From Paraspadella gotoi (taxonomy: Eukaryota; Chaetognatha): 64,000 nucleotides of DNA. The stretch's first letter is position 1. The number at the start of each line of letters is the position of its first letter. Under the pieces are notes generated by a model, which saw only the letters and a program-made list of their open reading frames with translations, had not been told where the DNA came from and ran no database searches. Positions 49,641 through 61,110 of this stretch are shown here, piece by piece. The position numbers were made by a program, and so were the translations under genes. The DNA lies in assembly GCA_051294375.1 (NCBI GenBank), contig CM119269.1, forward strand, positions 20,503,976 to 20,567,975, written 5' to 3'.

Positions 49641-49796
49641 ACTCTTTGCATTTGTGACGCAATCTTCTTTTTTGACGAAAGGGAAAAAAATATTAAATTA
49701 AATCACCTAAAAAGGTTGATTCTGTTAAGTTTCATGATAAAATTAAAAAACAATCTTTATGCTTCTTTTTAACCCAACCTTAACCCTAAGATCACC

Positions 49797-51608
49797 ATGA
49801 ACAATTTTATACTGAGATTCATCATCGTCGGCATTATTTTTTGCTTTGTGGCCAGAGCTAGAGGGCAGATAGGTAAAAATAATTTTGCAAATTTCATGTA
49901 TGTTATCGTGTCGAGTGTTTTTTTTTTAAATATCTTTGAAAAAAAATCGTATAACACTCTCAATTCACGTTTAGGCTGCACCGACTGTTTACACAATTGT
50001 CTAAAGAATGCATGTGGACTTGTAAGTATATGAAATTGGTTTAAGCTATATAAAAAAATATTTATTCATGTAAAAAGTAAGGAATATTTCTTCGAACTTT
50101 AACCCTAAAACTCTTATCATGTCCTAATACCGCAAAAACAAGTCATTATTTTTTTTAATCCCCTAGGACCCTGAATGCGCCTTTCACTTTCCGGAGGGTA
50201 ACTTGACAGCGCGAGTGATGGCCTACGTGTCGCCAGGCACCGTCATTCACAACTTCACCATTAACTATTTCATGAAGTTTGAGTGAGTTTGAATAAATGA
50301 TAAATGTTTAAAAAAGAAAAAAACCTAAGTTAACTTAACATGAAAATGTTTTTGTCGTGTCTACCGTGTTTTTTTGCCGATTTAAAAGAAGAAATTCACT
50401 TTTTTAAATCATTCCCATAACGTTAATGCATAATACCTTCTCGGCGACTTAAATAGTTCCTTCTTTTTAAGAATAAACTTTCGTCCTGTCGACAGAAACT
50501 CTGCGGGACCCTACGCGAAGCCTTACTCTCACCCTCTCTCAACGTACTTCGAATTCGGAAACAATGTAAAGAAGTTTTCTCGTCTCATCGCTCACTTCCG
50601 GGGCGACACCACGCCCATCCCCACAAATAAGTGGATACAAGTCACGCAAATATATATAGGTAAGGAGTAGAGGGAGGCGGCGGGGCACAAGGGAGGGATT
50701 CTAAGCCTCTGTCCCTACCTCACCCGCACCGCCAATCTAGTTTTGGGGCGAGGAGTGCATTAGGAAAAAGGGAAGAACGTAAATTAATGAACGATATAAA
50801 ACAAAATGAATAACGAATTAACTGAAAATGGAATTTCTTCCCTTGCAGGCAGTACCGGTTTCTCCAAGCTGTGGATCAACGGCTACGCGGTTCACAACCA
50901 AACGACCAACTGGATCGGACCGATCTATCCCGACGGTTTCTTCATTTTGGGTCAACGACTTAAGAAGTACGGATCCGTGATCAAGTTTAATCCCGCGCTT
51001 CGTTTCAGCGGAGTCATCTCCAGACTCTCTATTTGGGACGTGGTGAGTTATTGCTCTCATGTTTTCATTTCTAAAATTGCAATTATTTAGATTTACACGT
51101 TAAAGCCTCTACAATATTACATGATATCATCTATTTTATCTTTTCGATATGAAATAACAGTTTTAAGAAATAAAATTTGCATCAGTAACTTGAAACTATT
51201 ATGGCAGCGGTGGCATTCGAACACACGCCTCTGTTGAAACTTGCTACTGTAAATTCAGTTTTCTAATTAAAACCTCTCCAAGTTAAAATTTATATTAGAA
51301 TAAACTTCTCAGCTAAAATTTTCAAATTTTACCTAACGTCGCCATGTATGCATTTATTAGATTAAGTTCTTCTATTTATCTCGTTTTGTGTCAAATGCTA
51401 ATAATTTCTCCCCATCCCCTTTTCCCATTAGCTCCTGAGCGAGGAACATCTGGGCATCGTTCTGTCAGCCCGAACCAACTATCCTCCCGATCTACCGGAG
51501 CCGAATGTCATCTCCAACTTCAGACCGGACGGTGGGGCGAAGGCGCTGGACTCTTCATCGGACATGTGCTACATTAGCACAGCGCCACGGATCGCATGCT
51601 GCACTTGA
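49797..51608 (+). CDS. Secreted pentraxin/LamG-like protein (six exons, 257 aa)
   Basis: Exons 49797-49872, 49975-50021, 50167-50282, 50496-50659, 50849-51042 and 51432-51608. All junctions are GT-AG and phases agree (total 774 nt). The start MNNFILRFIIVGIIFCFVAR is a signal peptide. A short Cys-rich segment follows (GCTDCLHNCLKNACGLDPEC), then a jelly-roll-like domain: FEFGNNVKKFSRLIAHF, KWIQVTQIYI, SKLWINGYAV, DGFFILGQ and SGVISRLSIWDVLLSEEHLG. The W-x-x-V-x, G-x-x-x-LGQ and G-x-I-S-x-L-x-x-W-D-x-x-L-S patterns are typical of pentraxin/LamG folds. N-glycosylation sequons (NLT, NFT, NQT) and a C-terminal CCT fit secretion. Likely role extracellular recognition or matrix, by inference. I do not see a clear pentraxin signature HxCxS, so a LamG-3-type domain is an equal alternative. 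Confidence 0.85.
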
Positions 51609-52507
51609 ATGCAATTGGATACAAGCCCGGACGATTTACGAAAATGGATTATTATAAGTGGTCAAAAATTGCCCCCCCAAAAAAATTAAAAAAAACAAAG
51701 TATGAATAGTTTTGACCACTTTTTCTAGCCGTATTTTGTAATTCTTACTAATTAATTCACTAGGCAAGCTTATTAACTTATTTACTAATAACATTTGCTT
51801 ATTAACTTTTTAGCGACTCGTTAATCGACTCTTGTACTGAATTGTTTTGTTTTTTGACATTGTTCTATTTTATTTTGAATTCATTCCGGTACATTTGGTG
51901 TTATTGTTTTTAACTTATTTCTTTTGATACTTAACGAATTTTTACTCAGTTCGTCTCTCACTCCTATATTATGGTTTGGAATTCCCCTTCATTGTGATTG
52001 TATAATGTATATATTTGAAAATATAGACGTGATGAAGTGTACTTTATGCTTTCGAAAATTTACAATAAAATACCAAAATTAGAATATAATCCGTTACTTG
52101 GGCAAAATTGTGAATTTCTTTTTCTTGTTCCCATCAACTTAATCTCTCCTTCCCCTTTCCCCTCGCTGCGGCGCCACAGGGACGAGGTGGCTGGAAAAAA
52201 AAAGTATAGAATTGAATGCGTCAAAAAGGAAACGATCCTGGTTCTAAGAGAAGGGGCGTTAACATTGAAGAATAAATCGATCAATTCATCAATCAATCAT
52301 TCAATCGATCAAGTATTCTGATAATCAAAAAATTGTGAAGAAACTAAATACATGAATCAATTAGTCGCTCATTCTATCAATCAACTAACCATCCAACTTT
52401 CCTTTTCCCAATCCCTTTCTCTTTTTCCCCCGCTCCACTCTTTCACCGCCCACTGTTCCAATTTTCTTTTTCATTTCAAAATCGGCCGGGTGTGATAAAT
52501 TCTCTCT

Positions 52508-52549
<42 letters not shown>

Positions 52550-52999
52550 CTCTCTTCTCTCTCTCCTCTCCTGCTCTCTCTATCTCTCTGCTCCTATCCC
52601 TATGCTATCTCCCTCCCTTTTCTTCTCCCGCTCTCTCGTAAACTCTGGCCCTCATTCCATTTTTATCGACGGAAACAAAAAACTATTTTGGCTTCGATTT
52701 CGAAACACCGATACTCGACGCCAAGTTTCTTGTTCGCTTTTCTTTGTTTTTGTTGTCCTTTTAGCGGATGTTCTTTTGTTATCGACCATATTATTGGGCG
52801 ATAAGTGACTGTCGATTTTTTTTCCCCTTTTTTTTTTTCTTAATCCTTAGATCTGCTTTTTTCGCGGATTTAATACGTTACAACAAGACGATACATCAAT
52901 ACGAGATTGGAAAACATGAGAGTAAAGACTGAGGACTAAGTGAGGAGTGAGAATGTACGACGAGAAAACATAAGATTTTCTTACATTATACCTCCTCAG

Positions 53000-53104
53000 A
53001 TTTAGGAAAAACAGTTTTAATGTGGCAACGAATTTTATTGACAAGTAAGTCCGACTTACTTGTCAATAAAATTCGTTGCCACATTAAAACTGTTTTTCCT
53101 AAAT
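53000..53104. repeat. Perfect 105-nt palindrome
   Basis: Arms of 52 nt (53000-53051 and 53053-53104) are exact reverse complements around a single C. They contain AATGTGGCAACGAATTTTAT and its complement. RNA from either strand would fold into one uninterrupted hairpin. Confidence 0.95.
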
Positions 53105-53256
53105 GCTAAAAAACAACGAAATCGAAAGTCTATACATAACCTCCTCAGATAAATACTATTTTAAATAGATAAAGTGTCAGATCGATAGATTCCCTAGTAA
53201 GGTCACAAAAACTCTTTCAAATTTATTTACAGCGGTAGGTAGTTAAATATGTAGAT

Positions 53257-53341
<85 letters not shown>
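53257..53341. repeat. (GATA)n microsatellite
   Basis: About 21 tandem TAGA units, followed by degenerate AGATA units to about 53370. Confidence 0.97.
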
Positions 53342-53345
<4 letters not shown>

Positions 53346-53506
53346 AGATAAGATAAGATAGATTAGATAGAAACTATCGGACGGACGCATATATATTCCC
53401 TTCGCCCTCGGCCATCGAAGCGAGTAAACGACCTGCATATTTTTCTTCTTTCTTACAACAACAACGACGACAACAACATTCGAGTGAAACGAATCGGAAC
53501 GAACCC

Positions 53507-53513
53507 TATAAAA
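53507..53513 (+). promoter_or_regulatory. TATA box of the DRF-repeat gene
   Basis: CCTATAAAAGAAA fits a strong TATA box. It is about 110 nt upstream of the ATG at 53618, giving a predicted short 5' leader of about 80 nt. Together with the splice donor right after the ATG it supports a genuine gene start. Confidence 0.55.
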
Positions 53514-53617
53514 GAAAATTTTTTTCCGGTTTTCTTACCATTTTCTTTCAATTTTTTTCCTTTTTTATGGAGACGCAACGTCGTTTCTGCTTCGACTGAC
53601 TTCAAAATGAATTAAAA

Positions 53618-54836
53618 ATGGTAAGTTCCATATGTTAGTTGAACCCGTTCCTTCAACTCGACCAACACGTAGGGTTTTTTTTTCACTTTAGTTTTTATTT
53701 AAAAATAGAAACATTAAATCATTAAATCGTTAAATCAGTTGTCCACCAAATCAGGACAAATCTACTCAAACGCTGCCGGGCGGCGCAGACTGCCGCTGCG
53801 GCCGCGGGCGCCGCAGACACTCGATCGACGTTGATCGTTTCGAGCGCTTCGACCGCTACTGCGACCGCTGCGACCGCTTCGATGGGTCCGAAAAATGCGA
53901 CCGCTTCGACCGCTTCGACTGGTTCGACCGCTTCGACCGTAACAACGAGAAATACTTTTACGGAAATCGATACGGTAATCGATACTCTAATCGATACGGC
54001 AGAAACTACGGAGTTGATAGACTCGACAGCATTCGAGATTTCGTCGATGAGTATTTGATGAGAAGTCAGGAGACGAGGAAGAGCAGAGGAGGAGGAAGAG
54101 GAGGTGGAGAAGAGAGAAACTTCGAAAGGTAAGGATTATTTCTTCATCTATTTATTTCTTTCTTTCTGTTTTTCTGCGGTTTTTGTTTTTGTTTTTTGTT
54201 TTGTTTTTTTTTGTTTTGTTTTTACGTTTGTACTTTCTCGCTTACTTTCTTTCTCTTTTTATTTTCCTTTTTTTTTCTCATTCTGTCGGTCAAAATCTCC
54301 ACTATTTTTTTTTTCCAGAGATGAAATCGAGAAGAAATACGCGGATTTCGTGAAAATATTTCTGGAACGCAGATATCACGAATGGAAAGAGTAAGCGGAA
54401 GACCGTCAGTCATTATATATATTAAGTAGCATGTATGACTATCAACCGACCCTTAATTGAGGGCTTATGTATTGAGAAACTAATCAGTTATCTGTTACAG
54501 TCAGTCGTTAGTGGTGAGCGCGAAGCCCACAGTCCGTGAAAAAAAAAGTGAGAAAAGCTATACCTCCCAGTGACGATTTGTTGTTATAACCTCCCGGCTC
54601 TTCACTCCCTTCAGTCCCTCCCCCAACGCCCTCAGTTTTGAGTCATTGCTTCCTATTCGCGAAGGCTTAAGCGGCGTCAGGCGGCGTCAGGCAGCGTCAG
54701 GCAGCGTCAGTCTGTTCGGGCGTGTTATATATAGAATCCAATCTGGAGTCAGGGCAAGTGAAAGATTTATAGCTCCCCTATCGCCATGGCTTTACGGGAG
54801 AATGTTAGTCGAAGCCAACCCGTTTTTCCTTGCGAT

Positions 54837-54933
<97 letters not shown>

Positions 54934-56327
54934 TTATGTTTCGGGTCCTAAAACTAACTTTGGATATAACTTAGGAAAAGAGACAATCAGGATCAAGTAG
55001 TTACATGTCAACAACAACAACAACAACAACTCTTGTTTTTATTTTTCAGTTCGATGAAACGAAAATCGACGTCGGCAAAAGACGACGCTCGACGATCCGG
55101 CGACGAAGGCCCCGCGCCCGGCGCTCATCCCGGCGTCAATCAAGGAGGCAACACCGACGTCAAAGGTCGCCCCGACTGGACCGACCTGACGACGGACTAC
55201 GACGACGACGACGACGAGACACGTTACGACGGCGACGACGACGATCACGGCAAAGTAAGTCCGCTTTGATATGATAGACAAGGAACGTTATATTCGCTTA
55301 AGCTTCTTTTTAAGCGGATCTGGCGTTTAGGAGAAAGCCCCTCTAATCTTTCAAATATCAGTATTCTCTCCTTTTCTCACCCGTTTGCCCCCGTCCCTCT
55401 GATTTCATTCCTGCCTTATGTTTTACACTTTCCTTCTTCCTTTTTCTCCCTTTCTTCCGATTCCACTCTTCCTCCCCCCCCCCTTCTTTCCCCCCGCCTC
55501 TCCATTCCGAACTTTCTTTACTTTCCACTCCAGCTCGAGTCAATCATTCCTGCCCCTTTCCTTCCTTCTTTGTCTTTGCTCCAAACTTCGTCATGCGAAT
55601 AATACTGACGTTTTTTTATTTATTTATAAGATCAAAAAAGTGTTCTTTTTTTTTTAATTTTCGCTTCACGGTCCATTGCTGACAAAAAAAAAGTTTCACC
55701 AGCAATCGGCAGATGCGGAGATCGGGAAAATGTCTTTTGGTATTGGAATTAAATATGTAGAGGTGATTTGGTGACGGGGTTTTCTCCGTCTTTGGTCATT
55801 GCCAAGGCATTACGCAATTGCAAAATTTGTCAAGTTATAAAAATTTTAAAAAGTATGAAACTAAATCAAAGTCTGACTTTAATGTAAAAAAACTTGTTGT
55901 CTTTCCTCTCAAGGACGGGGACGACGATCCTGGTGTTCGTTCGGACGCCAACGTCGACGCGCGGTGCGAGTGTCGGCACGAAGGTCGGCAGGGCCGGCAA
56001 GGTCGGCAGGAGGATAGAAGGGATTTGGATCAACACGACACATCTTTACCGCCGAATCCTGATCAGGTTTAGTTGGGTTTTCTTTTGTTTGTTTGTGTTT
56101 TTTTTTTTCTCTCGTTTTCTTTGGTTTTTGTATGCTAATCGTAACAAACAACTAAAAAAGCATTTGCGGTCAAGTCAGGCAGTTTCTGGTCATCGACTTT
56201 TTTTTATTGATTTTTTTTTTTAATTATTACTTTCGTTCTTTCTGACTGTCTGTCTGTTCTGTCTGTCTGTCTGTCTTTGCTTTCTTTCTTTCTTTCTCTT
56301 CTTTTCTTTCTTTCTTTCTTTCTTTCT

Positions 56328-56363
<36 letters not shown>

Positions 56364-59300
56364 TTTTAATTTTCTCTTTCGTCCTTCGACCTCACAACGA
56401 CGAAAATAACGACGACGTCACCACTTAACTCTCCCTCGCCTTCACCTTTGGCGATTTTTTTTCGCGCCCGCCGCTGCCGCCGCCGCCGCCACTGCCGCCG
56501 CCGCCGCTACCGGCGTCTCAGCCGCCTTTGGAAAGTAAGTCGAAGAGTTTCCAATCGACGAAGAGATGATTTATGATTCCATTCGTCGTCGTCGTAATCG
56601 TCGTTAAGGTCGTCGTCGTCGTCAGTCGTTTTCGTCGTAATCCCAAGAAATTAGTCGAGGAGTGAGAATCGTTCGAGCGCAGTAGGATTATTGGAATGGT
56701 AAGAGTTATCCGGGGCCGTGACTAATTTCCAGCCTTTGTCTAGTTCCGGGAGTGGTATGGGTCTCCTGACGCGACTGGGCCACAACGACGACAACGACGA
56801 CAACGACGAGGTGAAGATAAGCTGCAACCGGGGAAAGGGTAAAAATGATAAATGGATTTTGGCAAAATCGACTCATTTTTAATGTTTTACCTTTTTTATT
56901 TATTCAGACGTTCGCCGTTTCTATTTTCGAGATACCGAAGCTGATTTCCCACCCACAACCCAACTCCATTTTTTTTTCCAATTATACTTACCACCCCAAG
57001 TTTTCAAATCCCCCTCTGACTTATCGTATAAACCATACAATTTCGATTAATAACTAGAATAGTTTTTTTACCTAATCCTTTACAATTAAAATCATTTTTC
57101 CCCCTTCGTGGTCAAGCAAACTGTTTCATTTTTTTCCCCAAGTTTATTATTAATTTGAATTCTTATTTTAACCTCATTAACCTCAAAGACACCACAAATA
57201 GCAAATTCGTTTTCAAATGTTTTTTTTCTTTTTCTTTTTTTTTGGTGTGTGTGTTGTTATTGAAAGCAAAAATGGGCCATCGATACCGCGTTGAAAGTTA
57301 ATCTTTGTATCACAACGAACTAATTATTTTTTTAACCGACCCTCATATCCGCAGCATCAATGCCCTTACCTGGACAAAACAAAAGCGCAGCGCCGTAAAC
57401 GATCGCCGAAGAAGAGATATAACGAGGGCAGCCGAGTAAGTTTCACTCGACCGTATTATTGAGGGTCTTGTTTTTTTTTTAGGTTTTCTGAATAAGCAAT
57501 TTAATTCTGGAAGGGCGGCTGTTTCAAATATAGAAAACTTTGAAAGCCATTTCCGTTTTGTTTAAAAATTTTCTTATTTTCACGAGCGATAACGAAAAGT
57601 CACGCGATTCACGCTCGAACTAATTAGTTTTTTAAAAAATTCTTTTTATTTATTTTGTTTTAAGGCTGTTTTTAAAATTAAAAAGATTTAGAGATGGTTT
57701 TGAGTCGGGAAAAAGACGAAATGCCTTAGAGGGGATAATGTAAATAAAAAAAAAATAAAAAAATAAATTCAATATAGAGACCACAAGAAAAAAATCTTGA
57801 GAGGTTTTGAATTTTTTCTTCTTTGCCGTTCACTCAAGCTTTTACGAAAAATCGCCAGTTTTTCAATTTCTCTTTCTATTTAATTTTTATTAGTTCATTA
57901 TTCTTTCCATACTTCATTAAGTTTTCATATTTACTTCTTGCTATTTTTTTTCATTAAATTATTATTTTTTTTGTAATATTTGTTAGGTTTTTTTTTTCTT
58001 CATTTCTATACCATTTTACACTTGATTCCTTGTTTTCCCCCATTTCATTTTTTGTCATCCATTTCCCCCGCCTCGCGACATTTCGAGTCACTTCATCCTC
58101 TTCCTCAAATACTTTTTTTTCGAGTGTTTACGGTTGTTTTACATACATTTTAACTTTTGTTTACGATTTGTTCGCGACAACTTGTGTTCTCCACCAAAAC
58201 ATCATTGCTCTTTTTCACCATTTTTTCGACGCAAAAGTTACTTTTTGTAAAAAAATGCTTATGAATGTTGAAATGTAAGCCTTTGTAATATTTTTTTTTT
58301 TTTAAATAAACTTAAGGATACGCAAGTGAAAAGTCGGACAGAAGCTTTTTAACCGGAGGAATGTGTCATTTTTAAATGTGATGGTGGGATGTTAGTGTTA
58401 TCTTCAAGAAATAGAGGGAACATCTATACAACACATGGTTAAAAATTACTTTCTGCTCTTGTTTTCTAGGAAGATATTAACCATAATTCTTATAAGGAAG
58501 TAATTTATTAAAAAATCAAAATATCATAAGGTCTGAACAGAAAAGGGTGGAGGGGATATTTTGTTATAGGATTAAGAATATTTATGATTCGTTATTGTTA
58601 AAGGATAAGACTAATGAGATATATGTTTATGTATGTTTTTATTCCATCAAACAAAGACGGAATATGTATAATATCTTATTATCCTATAATAATTTAATTT
58701 AAAATATTACTCTTACCTTTTTTTATAAAAACTTTATGATTATTGTGTTACCTTCAATAAGACAGAACAACTTTTACTAGATATGAATTTCACTGTAATA
58801 CAGAAAAAAAAATAGCCAATTAAAGACCAAAATCAAAATAAAAATATAAATTCTATTCTATAAATGAACCTAACAATTTCAGTCCTGTGGACAAGTTTTA
58901 AAAAATTAAAATATACTTATATACTTTTCTTTCGTTTATTAGTCGGATCTGCTTTCACCAGATCCCGACTCTATAATTCACTTTGTCGGTTCGTCGGTCC
59001 GCCCCCTCAATCTTGTTGGGCATTCACTTATATCATATCAGAACATCGAATTAAGATAAATTATACCAATTATATTATAATATATATATATATATAAATT
59101 ATACTGTCTGTCTGTCTGTCTGTCCGTCTGTCTGTCCGTCCCACCTTAGCAAAAAACACTAATTACTCGTGATTGGAAGGATGGATTGGAATGAAATTTT
59201 GTGTGTGGGTAGGGAAGTGTTTGATTGAGCTGGATATGAAGTTTCGATGGCATCGTCCAAAATGGAAATGAGTTTAAATAGAAAAAAAAATATATTTCAC

Positions 59301-59827
59301 TATTTGAATACCAATTACTCATGAGTTGATGGGGCAATTGACTTGAAATTTTGTATTTTGGTAGAAAAGTGTGTGATTAAACTGGAAATTAAGTTTCGAT
59401 GGAATCGTTTGAGTGGAAATGAGTTTAAATGGAAAACACAAAGAACCTGTTTCACTAATTGATTATGCTTCTTTTTCTTTTTATTTTAAATATAAATGCA
59501 AGATGAATTAATTAATCAAATAATTAATCAGTCAATTAATCAATCAAAACAAACATTTTGGATCAAATTAATTAATTAATAGCCTAATTAATTAAATAAT
59601 TAACTTGAATAAATTAATTATTAATTAATTAAATAATTAAATAACCTGAATTAATTATTAATTAATTAATTATTAATTATGATAATGATCGTGGGCAGAT
59701 CCGACATTGTTTGCTCAAACTTGTTGTTATGTAAATAATTATTTTCTATTTTCTATCTTTAAATCCCATTTCTTTTTTCTTATTTCGTTAGCTTCTTCGC
59801 GATTATCTGAACAGCTTCGCCGACTAA
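53618..59827 (+). CDS. Novel low-complexity protein with DRF, NRYG and RGG-like tracts (seven exons, about 307 aa)
   Basis: Exons 53618-53620 (the ATG alone), 53755-54128, 54319-54390, 55050-55254, 55914-56066, 57355-57435 and 59792-59827. Every junction is GT-AG, all phases agree, and the sum is 924 nt. Residues 2-22 are basic and Cys-containing (DKSTQTLPGGADCRC). Next is a DRF array (VDRFERFDRYCDRCDRF, CDRFDRFDWFDRFDR) and an NRYG tract (YGNRYGNRYSNRYGRNYG). A helical segment (LDSIRDFVDEYLMRS) leads to an RGG-like patch ([12 protein letters not shown]), and exon 3 adds KKYADFVKIFLERRYHEW. Exon 4 has KRKSTSAK and ends with Asp runs (YDDDDDETRYDGDDDD); exon 5 has GRQGRQGRQ; exon 6 has QRRKRSPKKR. 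No signal peptide is seen; the basic clusters could be nuclear signals and the RGG/Tyr tracts RNA-binding or condensate-forming, by inference only. I do not recognise the family. The last two exons are less sure: a segment at 56744-56838 could be an alternative exon. Confidence 0.65.
53755..54128 (+). CDS. DRF-repeat gene, main exon
   Basis: Acceptor AAATCAG, donor AAAG|GTAAGG. The repeat is built on the nonamer CGCTTCGAC. Two frames are open: the chosen one (DRFDRF...) runs through the donor in phase with the next exon. The other (Ala/Ser/Thr-rich, STASTGSTASTV) stops at 54056-54058, 70 nt short of the donor. Confidence 0.7.
54840..54930. repeat. (GA)n microsatellite
   Basis: About 45 GA units in the intron between exons 3 and 4 of the DRF-repeat gene. 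Confidence 0.98.
56067..57354 (+). other. Intron 5 of the DRF-repeat gene, possible extra exons
   Basis: Contains TCTG and CTTT repeats (about 56243-56365) and a CCG tract (about 56470-56520) that ends at GGAAA|GTAAGT. A segment at 56744-56838 follows acceptor TTGTCTAG and ends at GG|GTAAAA. It is open in two frames (FREWYGSPDATG or SGSGMGLLTRLGHNDDNDD). Including it changes the frame of the next exon, so it would be alternative or spurious. Confidence 0.4.
58930..59725 (+). repeat. Interspersed repeat, left copy of an inverted pair
   Basis: CACTTTGTCGG, then TCGTCGGTCCG, a GTCT repeat (59106-59140), AATTACTCGTGATTGG and finally ATGATCGTGGGCAGATCCG with TTGTTTGCTCAAACT. The same landmarks occur in reverse complement, in mirrored order, at 63104-63640. 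Diverged between landmarks. Confidence 0.7.
59158..59440 (+). repeat. Tandem duplication of about 160 bp
   Basis: Two units with CCAATTACTCATGAGTTGAT-like starts (AATTACTCGTGATTGG at 59160, AATTACTCATGAGTTG at 59323). Both contain GAAATTTTGT, a GTGTTTGATT-type block and AAGTTTCGATGG, then AATGGAAATGAGTTTAAAT or similar. Confidence 0.75.
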
Positions 59828-60033
59828 CAAAATTAGGCGAGCCGACAAAGTTTTGGCCGACGATCGAAATCGCGTCGGCAACTGACTCGTCGGCCTCGAT
59901 TTTGCCCTGGCGGACCGACAAGTCATCACTGGCGCCGATCGTGACATGGCTTCCGGTTGCCATGACGTCACTGACGGTCGCCATGTCAACGCTTGGGATT
60001 AAAATCAAGAACGAGAAGCAAATATCTGTCGAA

Positions 60034-60039
<6 letters not shown>

Positions 60040-60113
<74 letters not shown>
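60040..60113. repeat. (CT)n microsatellite
   Basis: About 37 CT units. Extends an otherwise weak open frame on the + strand. Confidence 0.97.
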
Positions 60114-60117
<4 letters not shown>

Positions 60118-60404
60118 TATTTTTCTTCCCCTTCCAATATTTTTTTTCCATCTCCTGACTTTTTTTTCTAAAAAGAAATATACATAAAAACTAGAAATGG
60201 ACGACGAATTAAAAATTCAGAGTGAGGAAAACCGAGATGGAAACGTGATTAACTTTTTTTTCTTCTTTAATTGAATTCTCACATTACTGTTTATTCGAAT
60301 ATCAAAAATTGAATCAACTAGAATCACGGATGTTTTCAATCCTGCTGATCTAATTAATTAAACTGAACTTTCAATTCATTAGTTCATTATGATTATAATA
60401 GTTT

Positions 60405-60408
<4 letters not shown>

Positions 60409-60443
<35 letters not shown>

Positions 60444-60511
60444 TGATTTGATTGATTGATTGATTGATTGAATTGATTGATTGATTGATTAATTGATTGA
60501 TTGATTGATTC
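60409..60511. repeat. (GATT)n microsatellite
   Basis: Tandem GATT units with a few interruptions. A GA tract follows at 60605-60658. Confidence 0.95.
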
Positions 60512-60598
60512 GATTGAATATTGCCTTCTAGAAGGCAGTCGACCTCTGGCTAGTTTTAGAAAGACGTCATGAAAAATCAAGTGAAAAAAAGAAGAGAG

Positions 60599-60661
<63 letters not shown>

Positions 60662-60879
60662 CGGAGCAAGCCCTTTCCAAACGACGAATAGCCTTTGCTT
60701 TTATGTCATTTTAAGGCGGCCTAACTTAAAGTGTTGCCACTGTTGCCGTGGCTGTGATTGGAAGAATTGTAGTAAGTCCTAACGGATTTTTACAATATTT
60801 TCATTATTTCATCTCATTATTCGTCAATTTACGCGCTTTTAACTACAATAGAGTAAGTTAATAACCGGGCTCGAACCCC

Positions 60880-61110
60880 AGACGCCGACTAAGGAAACGC
60901 CGCTCTTTCTCCGCCGACCAGACCAGTCTTGACTTCGCCACGCCCAACCATTTTCGCGCGGCGCGGGGAAGGGAAAGAGTATGACGACGTGGGGTGCGAA
61001 GCGAGAAGGGAGGGGGGGCGGAGGGATGAAGGCGGCGTTGTCCGAAATCTCAAGGCGACTCAATTTGGCAATAAAAATGGCGGATTTCGCCCGAGGAAAT
61101 ATAATGTCAT
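60880..61110 (+). promoter_or_regulatory. CpG-rich island-like patch
   Basis: GC- and CpG-rich stretch in AT-rich surroundings, containing AAAATGGCGG at 61075-61084, which fits a YY1-like core. It could be the start of an unseen gene. No splice-supported exon follows in the window. Confidence 0.25.

Larger units (their letters stand above)
47088..49796. other. 3' flank of the phosphatase and spacer
   Basis: Likely 3' UTR then intergenic DNA. AATAAA occurs at 48556-48561. A stretch at about 47740-47990 has recurring GTCATTT and GGCC-type words. An AAAG microsatellite lies at 49415-49509. A 61-codon open frame at 49102 has no splice or family support. Confidence 0.55.
51609..53506. other. 3' flank of the pentraxin-like gene and spacer
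   Basis: AATAAA at 52064-52069, 456 nt after the stop, is a plausible polyadenylation signal. CT repeats occupy about 52500-52600. A perfect palindrome lies at 53000-53104 and a GATA repeat at 53257-53341. No coding segment seen. Confidence 0.6.
57436..59791 (+). other. Intron 6 of the DRF-repeat gene
   Basis: AT-rich. From 58930 it runs into an interspersed repeat (58930-59725). No other exon seen; the length makes the link to the last exon at 59792 the weakest junction of the model. Confidence 0.5.

Noticed and set aside
59739-60008. A - strand open frame over the last exon of the novel gene, and a + strand frame in another phase
   Set aside because: Neither has splice-phase agreement with the upstream exons. 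The GC-rich stretch at 59795-60000 does look coding-like, so this is a weak rejection.
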